Shown: positions 43,659 through 51,597 of the stretch, piece by piece
How the letters are laid out: every line of letters begins with the position of its first letter
How positions within the stretch are numbered: the stretch's first letter is position 1
Source of the DNA: Parvularculaceae bacterium
Lineage (GTDB): Bacteria > Pseudomonadota > Alphaproteobacteria > Caulobacterales > Parvularculaceae
Direction of reading: 5' to 3'
Assembly (NCBI GenBank): GCA_020446945.1
Contig: JAGRDS010000015.1
Span: 47,932 to 111,931, forward strand
Length of the DNA stretch: 64,000 nt
Notes under the pieces: generated by a model
The model's input: the letters and a program-made list of their open reading frames with translations, nothing else
Databases searched by the model: none
What the model was told of the DNA's origin: nothing
Program-made: the position numbers and the translations under genes

Positions 43659-45264
43659 GGCCTGCGTCAAAAGCCTCGCCGCCGGCGCCCTCGCACCCGT
43701 TTTCGCGTTCGCCGCCGCCGCGGCCCAGACCGCGCCGCTCGCGCCGATCGAACAGGCGGCGCTCTCAAAGGACGCTTTTTCGACCGGCCTCCTCGACCGA
43801 AGCGAAGGGGCGCTCGCGCCAGACCTCTGGCGCGGGTCGTCGGCGAGCGCGCTTGAGGCGCTCCTTAACGCGGCGCCCGCGCGTCCGGCGAGCCCGGCGA
43901 TCGGCGCGGCGATGCGGCGCGTCCTCCTGTCGGCCGGCGAGGCGCCGGCGGACGCCCGGCCCTCGCTCGGCGGCGCCAAGCTGAAAGCGCTCGTATCGGC
44001 CGGCTTTCTGGAGGCGGCGCGTTCAATCGAAAGCCTCGCCGCCGGCGCAAATTCCGATCCGGCGAGCATCGAGGCGATGGCGAGCGCGGACCTCTTAACG
44101 GGCGAGGCCGATTCGGCCTGTTCGAAAGCGCGCCGCGTCACGGCGGGCGGCGACACGGCGTTCTGGGTGAAATTGCGCATCATCTGTTACGCGCGCGCGA
44201 ACGAACTCGACGCCGCCGAACTTGCGCTCGGCATTTTAAAAGAAAACGGCTGGGCGAGCGCCGACGACGAAGCGGTTTTCGCGCCGCTCGCGGCGGGCGC
44301 GCGTCCGAAAACGGCGCTTGAACCGGTCGATGCGTTGCAACTCGCCGCGGCGAGCGCGATCGGCGCGCCCCTGGCGCCCGGATTTCTCGACCGCGCTTCG
44401 GCGGGCGTCGTCAAATCCGTCGCCGAGGATGCGAACCGCGACTGGGTTTTGCGTCTCGCCGCCGCGCGCCGCGCCGCATCGATGGGCGTCATGAGCGCGG
44501 CGTCGCTGAGGGCGCTGTACGCCGCCTCGGGCGAGGCCGGCGCTGCGTATCAGGAAATTCGCGCCATGGCGGCGCCGGAATTCATCCGCGACAAGGCGGC
44601 GCGCATTGCGGGCGAAATCGCCGCCGCATCCGGCTTTGAAGACCTGTTCGCGGCCGCCGTTCTTTATGCGGACGATATCCGGGCGCTTGAAGGCGCGCTC
44701 ATGCCGGCGGGCGATGCGACGCAATTCGCGCTGGCGCGCCTTGCGGTCGGCGATGCGCTCGGCGCCGAAAGATGGCTGATGTCGGTTGCGGGCGAAATCA
44801 GCGCCGGCGCGCCGGAAGACCAGACGATGCGCTTCATCGACATGGCCGGCATACTCGGCGTTCTTGAGCCGTCGGCGGCGCAGCGCGTCGCCGCCGCCGC
44901 CAATATCGCGCCTTCGCCGCCGCTGCGTTCTGCGGGCGCCGTCGCCGGATCGTCCGCCGATCTCGCCTTCATCGTCGCCGCGGCGATCGAGGCCGCATCG
45001 CGCGGCGCGAAGGGCGAGGCCGCGCTCGCCGCGCTCGCCGCATCCGGCGAGGCGAGCCGGGGCGATCCGGTCGCCGAAGCGGTGACGGAAAAGGCCTTCG
45101 CCGCCGCGGGGCTGGACGAAATTGCGCGCCGGCGCGCCGTCGAGGCGGCGATCGTCGCGCTTTATCCCGATGAAGCGCGCGCCGCGAGCGAGACCGGGGA
45201 CGCGCCCGAATCATCGACGCCGTCCGGCATCGTCCCGCGGCTGAAACCGAAGCGTTCAACGTGA
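43651..45264 (+). CDS. Exported alanine-rich helical hypothetical protein
   Basis: A 537-residue protein with a signal peptide (KSLAAGALAPVFAFAAAAAQ) and about 500 residues of alanine-rich alpha-helical sequence with repeated short helices, suggesting a solenoid such as TPR or Sel1-like repeats, though no repeat is clear enough to name. A single cysteine pair region (DSACSK, RIICYA) is present. It overlaps the small gene before it by eight bases and the xerD start by four (GTGA), so the three form a unit. Probably periplasmic; function unknown. Confidence 0.75.
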   Translation: MRRACVKSLAAGALAPVFAFAAAAAQTAPLAPIEQAALSKDAFSTGLLDRSEGALAPDLWRGSSASALEALLNAAPARPASPAIGAAMRRVLLSAGEAPADARPSLGGAKLKALVSAGFLEAARSIESLAAGANSDPASIEAMASADLLTGEADSACSKARRVTAGGDTAFWVKLRIICYARANELDAAELALGILKENGWASADDEAVFAPLAAGARPKTALEPVDALQLAAASAIGAPLAPGFLDRASAGVVKSVAEDANRDWVLRLAAARRAASMGVMSAASLRALYAASGEAGAAYQEIRAMAAPEFIRDKAARIAGEIAAASGFEDLFAAAVLYADDIRALEGALMPAGDATQFALARLAVGDALGAERWLMSVAGEISAGAPEDQTMRFIDMAGILGVLEPSAAQRVAAAANIAPSPPLRSAGAVAGSSADLAFIVAAAIEAASRGAKGEAALAALAASGEASRGDPVAEAVTEKAFAAAGLDEIARRRAVEAAIVALYPDEARAASETGDAPESSTPSGIVPRLKPKRST

Positions 45265-45290
45265 TCCAGGGCCGCGTGATCCAGGGCCGC
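45261..45290 (+). repeat. 15-base direct duplication over the xerD start codon
   Basis: GTGATCCAGGGCCGC occurs twice in tandem (45261-45275 and 45276-45290), each copy starting with a GTG that can initiate xerD. The first GTG overlaps the stop of the preceding gene. In-frame, so it adds five residues. Confidence 0.95.
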
Positions 45291-46223
45291 GCGGCGCAAG
45301 ACGGGCGGTTGATCGCGCTCTTCCTCGACATGATGACGGTCGATCGCGCAGCGGCGGCGATGACGCTTAAAAATTACGGGCGCGACCTTGAACGGTTCGC
45401 CGATTTCGTCCGTAAACGGAAGGAAACGCTTTCTTCCGCCGGCGCCGACGATATCTCGGCGTTTCTCGCCATGCTTGAGGCGGACGGACTCGCAGCGTCC
45501 ACCGCAGCGCTCAAATGTTCCGCGATCCGCCAGTTCTACGCTTTTCTTTATGAAGAAGGCCATCGCGGCGACAATCCCGCCCTGTCGGTCGACCGGCCGC
45601 GAACGCGCCGTCCGCTGCCGAAAGTCCTGAGCGAGGAGGAAACGCGCCGGCTTGTGGAGGCCGCGCAGGGCGCCGATCCGAAAGCGCTGCGCATGCGCGC
45701 GATGATCGAGTTGCTGTACGCTGCGGGATTGCGCGTGTCGGAACTCGTCTCAATGCCGCTCGCCGCGGTCGCCGGCGGGCGCGAAGCGATCATCGTGCGC
45801 GGCAAGGGCGACAAGGAGCGGCTCGTTCCCGTCGGCGGCGCGGCGCGGCGCGCGATCGACGCCTATCTTGAAGTGCGTCCGGCTTTCCTCGCGAAGGACG
45901 CCGGCGGCGACGCGATCGCCTCGCGGTTTCTTTTTCCCTCGCGCGGCCGGAGCGGTCATGTAACGGCTGCGCGTTTCGCCCAGCTTGTCAAAGACCTCGC
46001 CGTCGCCGCCGGCATCGCGCCGGCGCGCGTATCGCCGCATGTCCTGCGCCACGCATTCGCCACGCACCTCCTGTCGGGCGGCGCCGATTTGAGAAGCGTT
46101 CAGGCGATGCTCGGCCACGCCGATATCGCAACCACCGAAATTTATACGCATGTCTCGCAGGATCGCCTGCGCGATCTCGTATTCACCGCGCACCCGCTCG
46201 CGGCAAAGGCGCAAAAACGGTGA
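45261..46223 (+). CDS. xerD: Tyrosine recombinase XerD
   Basis: Site-specific recombinase that, with XerC, resolves chromosome dimers at dif. The N-terminal SAM-like DNA-binding domain spans about residues 15-100; the catalytic domain shows R in LRVSEL, K in RGKGDKERLVPV, HVLRHAFATHLL (H-x-x-R), LGHADIATTEIYTHV with the second histidine and the tyrosine nucleophile. Neighbouring aroK-aroB and accA give the usual alphaproteobacterial xerD context. GTG 45261 or 45276 starts it. FtsK and dif are not in the window. Confidence 0.93.
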   Translation: MIQGRVIQGRAAQDGRLIALFLDMMTVDRAAAAMTLKNYGRDLERFADFVRKRKETLSSAGADDISAFLAMLEADGLAASTAALKCSAIRQFYAFLYEEGHRGDNPALSVDRPRTRRPLPKVLSEEETRRLVEAAQGADPKALRMRAMIELLYAAGLRVSELVSMPLAAVAGGREAIIVRGKGDKERLVPVGGAARRAIDAYLEVRPAFLAKDAGGDAIASRFLFPSRGRSGHVTAARFAQLVKDLAVAAGIAPARVSPHVLRHAFATHLLSGGADLRSVQAMLGHADIATTEIYTHVSQDRLRDLVFTAHPLAAKAQKR

Positions 46224-46305
46224 CCGGCCGGCGGATCGTCCTTTTTCTTGATCGCCGGGGCGGCGGGGCTTAAGCCGTCAGCAGCTAAGAGTTATAATCA
46301 GGCGC

Positions 46306-47274
46306 ATGCACAAATATCTGGAATTCGAAAAACCCGTCGCCGAGCTGGACAGCCGTATCGAGGAGCTGCGAAAGCATGTCGGCGAAAAGGACGGCGTCGA
46401 GGATGAGATTGCGCGGCTCGAAACGCGCGCCGAGGGCGTCCTGAAAGACGTATATTCGAAACTGACGCGCTGGCAGAAAACGCTGGTCGCCCGTCACGCC
46501 GAGCGCCCGCATTTTTCCGACTACGTTTCGTTTCTCGTCGAGGATTTCACGCCGCTCGCGGGCGATCGCGCCTTCGGCGAGGATGAGGCGATCGTCGGCG
46601 GTCTTGCGCGCTTTCGCGGCCGTTCGATAATGCTGATCGGGCATGAAAAAGGCTCCGACACGGCGAGCCGCGTCAGGCACAATTTCGGCATGGCCAACCC
46701 GGAAGGCTATCGCAAGGCGATCCGCCTGATGGATCTGGCCGAACGCTTCGGACTGCCCGTCGTCACGCTTGTCGATACGGCGGGCGCCTATCCGGGGCGC
46801 GGCGCGGAAGAGCGCGGACAGGCCGAGGCGATTGCAACGTGTACGGATAAATGTCTCGGCCTTGGCGCGCCCCTGATCGCCGTCATCGTCGGCGAGGGCG
46901 GTTCGGGCGGCGCCGTCGCGCTCGCCGCAGCGAACAAGGTGTTGATGTTCGAACACGCCGTTTATTCGGTCATATCGCCGGAAGGCTGCGCCTCGATCCT
47001 GTGGAAAGACGCGCAGGGAAAGGGCGAGTCGAAAGCTCCCGACGCGGCGGAGGCGATGAAAATTTCCGCCGCCGACCTGATCGGGCTCGGCGTCGTCGAC
47101 GGCGTCGTCGCCGAACCTGTCGGCGGCGCGCATCGCGACCAGGCGCTCGCCGCCGAGCGCCTCGGCGATGCGATCGAAGCGGCGATCGAGGAATTGTCGC
47201 CCCTTTCTGCGGAACAATTGCGCCGCCATCGCCGCGACAAGTTCCTTGCGATCGGACGTACGGGAATCGTTTAA
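46306..47274 (+). CDS. accA: Acetyl-CoA carboxylase carboxyltransferase subunit alpha
   Basis: Alpha half of the carboxyltransferase that makes malonyl-CoA for fatty acid synthesis. The family N-terminus HKYLEFEKPVAELDSRIEEL and the core FGMANPEGYRKAIRLMDLAE, VTLVDTAGAYPGRGAEERGQ, GEGGSGGAVALA and VISPEGCASILWKD are all present. Length 322 fits. It works with AccD, AccB and AccC, none of which is here. It follows xerD by 82 bases, as in many alphaproteobacteria. Confidence 0.96.
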   Translation: MHKYLEFEKPVAELDSRIEELRKHVGEKDGVEDEIARLETRAEGVLKDVYSKLTRWQKTLVARHAERPHFSDYVSFLVEDFTPLAGDRAFGEDEAIVGGLARFRGRSIMLIGHEKGSDTASRVRHNFGMANPEGYRKAIRLMDLAERFGLPVVTLVDTAGAYPGRGAEERGQAEAIATCTDKCLGLGAPLIAVIVGEGGSGGAVALAAANKVLMFEHAVYSVISPEGCASILWKDAQGKGESKAPDAAEAMKISAADLIGLGVVDGVVAEPVGGAHRDQALAAERLGDAIEAAIEELSPLSAEQLRRHRRDKFLAIGRTGIV

Positions 47275-47490
47275 GCTCCAGCGTTATTCATTTCCGCTCA
47301 ACCCGGCGAAAGCCGGGATCCAATACCTGAAGCGAGACGGATTGCGGCTTTCGGCGGAATGAGCGGGTAAAAAAATTTTTCTCACGCCATTTCATTAACC
47401 ATATAGCGCGCTGATTTCGCGGCGCTTTCCGACTTATCCCCCTACTTATCCCACACCTTGCGCGCTGCCTTATAGTGATCATTGAGCTTT

Positions 47491-47587
47491 GTCATTCCGG
47501 GGCGCTCCGACGGAGCGAACCCGGAATCCATAGCTTGCAGCGAGAACTGGATTCCGGTTTCGGCGCGAAGCGCCGCCCCGGAATGAC
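47491..47587. repeat. Dispersed-repeat-like element with 13-base terminal inverted repeats
   Basis: GTCATTCCGGGGC (47491-47503) and GCCCCGGAATGAC (47575-47587) are perfect inverted ends around a 71-base centre with further symmetry (CCCGGAATCC / GGATTCCGG). Elements of this look are scattered in intergenic DNA of many alphaproteobacteria. A related arrangement of imperfect ends (CATTTCCGC ... GCGGAATG) lies at about 47289-47361. Confidence 0.65.
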
Positions 47588-47683
47588 AGAGTTGGCGGCG
47601 ACGCCTGAAACGAAAGGAGGATGCGCATGACGAAATTAAAAACCGCAACAAGGCGCATTCGCCTCTCACGCGAATTCCCAACT

Positions 47684-47769
47684 TACGGATTATCCGTACA
47701 AAACCGCTGCAGTCCGCATGCGGGCTGGAAACAAAGGGGCGCCCGGTGCGGGGATTATCCGGATAATCC
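47684..47769. repeat. GGATTATCC palindrome cluster
   Basis: TACGGAT-T-ATCCGTA (47684-47698), CCGCATGCGG (47714-47723) and an 18-base perfect palindrome made of GGATTATCC and its complement (47752-47769) lie within 86 bases. The GGATTATCC core occurs three times. Position is downstream of both flanking genes, so binding site or REP-like element rather than promoter. Confidence 0.6.
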
Positions 47770-47803
47770 GGCGATAATTTCGCGCATCGCGCGAAAATGT
47801 GCG

Positions 47804-48151
47804 TTATTTCTTCACCGCGTCGGCGACGTCTTTCGTCCAGCCGACGAAAACGTCCGTGCCGTCGCGCTCGATCACCGGGCGTTTGATAAGCGCCGGATTG
47901 GCGGCCATCAGCGCGAGCGCTTTCGCCTCGGTAAGTTCCGCCTTGTCGGCGTCGGCGAGCGCGCGCCATGTCGCCGAGGATTTGTTGAGAAGTTTTTCCC
48001 AGCCGGCCGCCTTCGCCCAGCGCGCGATCTGCGCTTTCGTAACGCCCGCCTCGCGCACATCGTGGAAGTCGTATGCGATCTTCGCCCTGTCGAGTTCCTT
48101 GCGGACCTTGCGGCACGTGTCGCAGTTTTTAAGGCCGTAAACGTCAACCAT
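47804..48151 (-). CDS. ArsC/Spx family reductase-like protein
   Basis: Thioredoxin-fold protein of the ArsC/YffB/Spx group, 115 residues. The N-terminus VDVYGLKNCDTCRKVRKELD carries a C-x-x-C pair, and RPVIERDGTDVFVGW is the conserved C-terminal part. No arsenite exporter or arsR is close, so arsenate reduction is not supported; the group also includes glutathione-dependent and regulatory members. It starts seven bases after the end of the cystathionine beta-synthase gene and is probably transcribed with it. Confidence 0.85.
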   Translation of the reverse strand: MVDVYGLKNCDTCRKVRKELDRAKIAYDFHDVREAGVTKAQIARWAKAAGWEKLLNKSSATWRALADADKAELTEAKALALMAANPALIKRPVIERDGTDVFVGWTKDVADAVKK

Positions 48152-48157
48152 CGCCGA

Positions 48158-49546
48158 TTACGCCACCTGCAATCTGAGATAGTTCAGCAAATCGGTGCGC
48201 GTGATGAGGCCCTCGAACTTGCCGTCTTTCGTTACGACGGCGACGAAGCCTTTTGCGAAAACGGGAAGCAGCTCCTCCATCTTCTCGGTCGCATCCAGCG
48301 TTTCGACGCGATAGGTCATCGCGGATTTGACCGGATCCTTGAATTTGTCCCGGTTGCGAACGACGGCGAAGAGAATGTCTTCCTCGTCGATGATGCCGGC
48401 GAGCGAGCCGTCGTCATTAAGGACGGGAAGCTGCGAAATATCGTAGAGCTTCATGCGGCCGTAAGCGATCATCAGCGTATCGTCGGGTTTGACGACGACG
48501 GTCGCGTGTTCGGAGTGTTTGCGCGTGATGAGATCGGTCAAATCGCCTTTCGGCGGGCGCTTAAGGAAGCCCTGATCGTACATCCAGTAATCATTGTACA
48601 TTTTGGAGAGGTACTTGTCGCCGCGATCGCAAACAAAGGCGACGACGCGCTTTTTCGTTTTCTGCTCGCGGCAGTATTTCAGCGCCGCGGCGAGGATCGT
48701 TCCCGACGAGGAGCCGCCGAGGATGCCTTCTTTTTTCAGGAGCGCGCGCGCGGCCTCGAAGCTTTCCTTGTCAGTGACGCCATAGGCTTTCCTGACGCGC
48801 GCGAGATCGCAGATGTCGGGAATGAAATCCTCGCCGATCCCCTCGACGAGCCAGGATCCGACCTCGTTCGGCTTGACGCCGGTATTGACGTAATCGGTCA
48901 GTATGGAGCCTTTCGGATCGGCGAGAATGATCTCGACGTCCGGCGCTTCGGTTTCGAAAAAATGCGCAAGGCCCGAAATCGTGCCGCCCGATCCGACGCC
49001 GGCGACGATCGCGTCCATGTCCTTGTTCATCTGGCCCCAGATTTCGGGACCGGTCATCGTCTCATGCGCCTTGGGGTTCGCCATGTTGGCGAACTGGTTG
49101 ACGTAAAAGGCGCCGGTTTCATCGGCGATTTTCTGCGCGACGTCTTGGTAGTATTCAGGATGGCCCTTGCCGACATCGGAGCGTGTCAGGCGCACATCCG
49201 CGCCGAGCGCCTTCAGGTGAAAAATTTTCTCCTGCGCCATCTTGTCGGGAACGACGATGGTGAGCGGATAGCCTTTTTGGGCGGCGACAAGCGCCAGCGC
49301 GAGGCCCGTATTGCCCGCCGTCGCCTCGACAATCGCGCCGCCCGGTTTCAGCCGTCCGTCGCGTTCGGCCTCCTCGATCATGGCGAGGCCGATGCGATCC
49401 TTGATCGAGCCGCCGGGATTGTTCGATTCGAGTTTCAGGAAGAGTTCGCACAGCCCGGTGTCGATGTTGGAAATCCTGACCATCGGCGTCTTGCCGATGC
49501 CTTCAAGGACATTGTCATAGACGGGACCAAAAGGGGTTTCCTGCAT
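48158..49546 (-). CDS. Cystathionine beta-synthase
   Basis: PLP enzyme condensing homocysteine and serine (or forming hydrogen sulfide), fold type II. The PLP lysine is in NNPGGSIKDRIGL near residue 49; SxGNT appears as ATAGNTGLAL, and GVGSGGTISG binds the phosphate. A C-terminal CBS pair (residues about 340-460) may bind an adenosine nucleotide and regulate it. Length 462 is that of the two-domain enzyme. GAGGAG is eight bases before the ATG. It precedes the ArsC-like gene, which may be functionally linked to thiol metabolism. Confidence 0.92.
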   Translation of the reverse strand: MQETPFGPVYDNVLEGIGKTPMVRISNIDTGLCELFLKLESNNPGGSIKDRIGLAMIEEAERDGRLKPGGAIVEATAGNTGLALALVAAQKGYPLTIVVPDKMAQEKIFHLKALGADVRLTRSDVGKGHPEYYQDVAQKIADETGAFYVNQFANMANPKAHETMTGPEIWGQMNKDMDAIVAGVGSGGTISGLAHFFETEAPDVEIILADPKGSILTDYVNTGVKPNEVGSWLVEGIGEDFIPDICDLARVRKAYGVTDKESFEAARALLKKEGILGGSSSGTILAAALKYCREQKTKKRVVAFVCDRGDKYLSKMYNDYWMYDQGFLKRPPKGDLTDLITRKHSEHATVVVKPDDTLMIAYGRMKLYDISQLPVLNDDGSLAGIIDEEDILFAVVRNRDKFKDPVKSAMTYRVETLDATEKMEELLPVFAKGFVAVVTKDGKFEGLITRTDLLNYLRLQVA

Positions 49547-49611
49547 GCGACGGCTCCTCGGCGTTTGGCCCGACTTAAAGCTTATGCCGGGCGGCGCGGC
49601 AAGGCGGCGGG

Positions 49612-51525
49612 CTATTTCGCAACAATCCGCTGCGAACGCTTGAGTGCGCGGATGAAAAAACGCGCCGGGTGCAGAGCTTCTGAAACGTCCCGTTCAACCG
49701 GCGCCGGCGCGCCGGCGAGCCGGGCGGCGATGATCCGGGCGGCGAGCGGGGCGAGGACGAGCCCGCGCGAACCGAGCCCCGTCAGGATAAACAGGCCGGG
49801 AGCCGAACGCGCATGCGGATAGTCGCGTTTCCTTCCGAGCCGCAGATCGTCGTAATGGGCTGCGAAATGGCTCCAGTCGGGGACAGGCCCGACGATCGGC
49901 GCGCGGTCCGGCGTCTGGCAGCGAACGCCGGCGCGCGGCCGGGATTTCAGCGCCATCAGCGATTGCGCCAGTTCGGGCGAAACCGCGCCGACGGCGGCGA
50001 TATTTGCGCGCGTCGCCGCATCTGCGGTCCGCGCGGCTTCGCCGGCGCCGATTTTCTCATAGGTTGCGCCGATGACGAGGCCGCCGCCGGGCGCCGGCGC
50101 GGCGTAGGGACCGAAGGCGAGCGCTTCCGCCGGCGCCTCGGCCTGCGCGAACATGTCGATCTGTCCCATGACGCCGGAAAGGGGGAGCGTGCGCGCGGCG
50201 CGGAATTTCAGCGCATCGCGCGCATTGGCGATGACGGCCGCGTCGAACCGGCGCTGCGCCCCGCCGTCGATCGTCGCAACGACGCCGTCGCCGTCATTGT
50301 CGAGGACGCGAACGCGCGCCGTTACGACCGGCGTGCGGTCGGCGAGAAACGCGCAATAGCGCTTCGGGTCGATGACGCCGGCTTTGGGAAAGAATATCGC
50401 GTCGCCGCGCGCGATCAGGTGACCGTCCGGCAGCAGTTTCGCGGCGATGATTTTGCGCTGGCGCGCGCGCTCCGCCTCATCGGTTGCTTTCAGCAGGACG
50501 CCGCACGGATTGAAAAACGCTCCGCCATGGTCGCGAGCCAGCGAATCGATCGTCGACAGCGCTTCAAGATAGGCGGCGATGAAAAAACGCGCGATCGGCT
50601 GATCGCCGAGATCGAGGCGCGGCATGACAAGGCCGGCCGGATTGCCGGATGCGCCGCCGGCGAGCCCGTCGGGATCGAAAATCGTCGGGTTGAAGCCGTG
50701 CGAGCCAAGGGCGTGGGCGAGGGCCGCGCCAGCAACGCCGCCGCCGATGACAGCGATTTCGCCGCCGGGGCGCGCCCTCACGTCGTTTTCTTCATGAAGC
50801 CAGGGCGCCGCGCATGCCGGTTTGGCCGGCGTTTCGAGGCGCGCCGTCAGCATCTCGCGCTTGCGCCCGAAGCCGGGGCGTTTTTCGATTTCAAAGCCGG
50901 CCGCTTTAAGGCCCCGGCGCACGGCGCCTGCGACGGTGAACGTCGCGGCCGTCGCGCCCGGCCCGGACAGGCGCGCCATCTCGGCGAAAATTTCCGGCGC
51001 CCACATTTCCGGGTTCCTGGCCGGCGCGAAACCGTCGAGGAACCAGGCGTCGATTTCGCCCTCCGTTTCGGCGAGCGCGCGCGCCGCGTCGCCGAATACG
51101 AGCGTCAGCGCAACATCTTCGTCGAGGCGGATGCGCGTTCGCCCTGCGACGGGCGGCGGATACGCGCCTACAAGCGCCGCGCTCTGCGCCGCAAATTCGG
51201 GCCAGGCTTGATGGGCGCGCGCAAGATCGGCGCGCGACAGCGGATGTTTTTCGAAAGACAACAGCTCCAGGCGCGCGCCGGCGCGTTTTGCTGTCTTTCG
51301 CCACAAAGCCCAGGCGGCGAGCATGTTAAGGCCGGAACCGAAGCCAAGTTCGGCGACGGCGAACCGTTCGGCGCGCGCAAAGCGCCGCTCAAGATCATTG
51401 CCGGCGAGAAAAACGTGGCGGGTCTCATTGAGGCCGTCGCCGGAGAAATAAATGTCGCCGAAAAAAACCGACCGGGGCGCCATCGCGTCCCAGTCGACTT
51501 TCGCCTGTTCAACCTCGCCCGTCAT
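49612..51525 (-). CDS. mnmC: Bifunctional tRNA modification enzyme MnmC
   Basis: Makes mnm5s2U34 in tRNA: the C-terminal FAD domain demodifies cmnm5 and the N-terminal SAM domain methylates. The methyltransferase part (residues 1-250) has ELGFGSGLNMLAAW and DAWFLDGFAPARNPEMW; the oxidoreductase part starts with the FAD loop EIAVIGGGVAGAALAHALGSHG near residue 263. Length 637 is typical for the fused form. A weak ribosome site precedes. The gene is followed by cbs 65 bases away on the same strand and preceded by mltB in the same direction, but a shared transcript is uncertain. Confidence 0.93.
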   Translation of the reverse strand: MTGEVEQAKVDWDAMAPRSVFFGDIYFSGDGLNETRHVFLAGNDLERRFARAERFAVAELGFGSGLNMLAAWALWRKTAKRAGARLELLSFEKHPLSRADLARAHQAWPEFAAQSAALVGAYPPPVAGRTRIRLDEDVALTLVFGDAARALAETEGEIDAWFLDGFAPARNPEMWAPEIFAEMARLSGPGATAATFTVAGAVRRGLKAAGFEIEKRPGFGRKREMLTARLETPAKPACAAPWLHEENDVRARPGGEIAVIGGGVAGAALAHALGSHGFNPTIFDPDGLAGGASGNPAGLVMPRLDLGDQPIARFFIAAYLEALSTIDSLARDHGGAFFNPCGVLLKATDEAERARQRKIIAAKLLPDGHLIARGDAIFFPKAGVIDPKRYCAFLADRTPVVTARVRVLDNDGDGVVATIDGGAQRRFDAAVIANARDALKFRAARTLPLSGVMGQIDMFAQAEAPAEALAFGPYAAPAPGGGLVIGATYEKIGAGEAARTADAATRANIAAVGAVSPELAQSLMALKSRPRAGVRCQTPDRAPIVGPVPDWSHFAAHYDDLRLGRKRDYPHARSAPGLFILTGLGSRGLVLAPLAARIIAARLAGAPAPVERDVSEALHPARFFIRALKRSQRIVAK

Positions 51526-51597
51526 CGCCGCAAACCTGAAGCCCGTTTTGTTGCGAACAAAAAGCGTGTCGCGATCGCCGCGCGGGGCGCCGGCGCG

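Larger units (their letters stand above)
47275..47803. other. Palindrome-rich gene-free convergent region
   Basis: About 530 bases between the ends of accA and the ArsC-like gene. It holds a 47302-47317 GNRA hairpin (CCCGGC-GAAA-GCCGGG), a 47491-47587 inverted-repeat element, and three perfect palindromes at 47684-47698, 47714-47723 and 47752-47769. Open frames here are short and low in coding character, so I support no gene. Confidence 0.7.

Noticed and set aside
42834..44183. Extended upstream part of the aroK frame
   Set aside because: It runs over the start region of the opposite operon and adds a low-complexity lead; the ATG at 43406 gives the family length.
47434..47455. DnaA-box-like TTATCCCCC and TTATCCCACA
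   Set aside because: Both deviate from TTATNCACA, only two copies, and no dnaA, dnaN or hemE context.
47442..48116. 224-codon minus-strand frame over the palindrome region
   Set aside because: Out of frame with the ArsC-like gene and crosses the repeat block; no ribosome site or family pattern.
47621..49822. 733-codon open frame on the plus strand
   Set aside because: Antisense to the well-supported cbs and ArsC-like genes; its sequence is a typical high-GC shadow.
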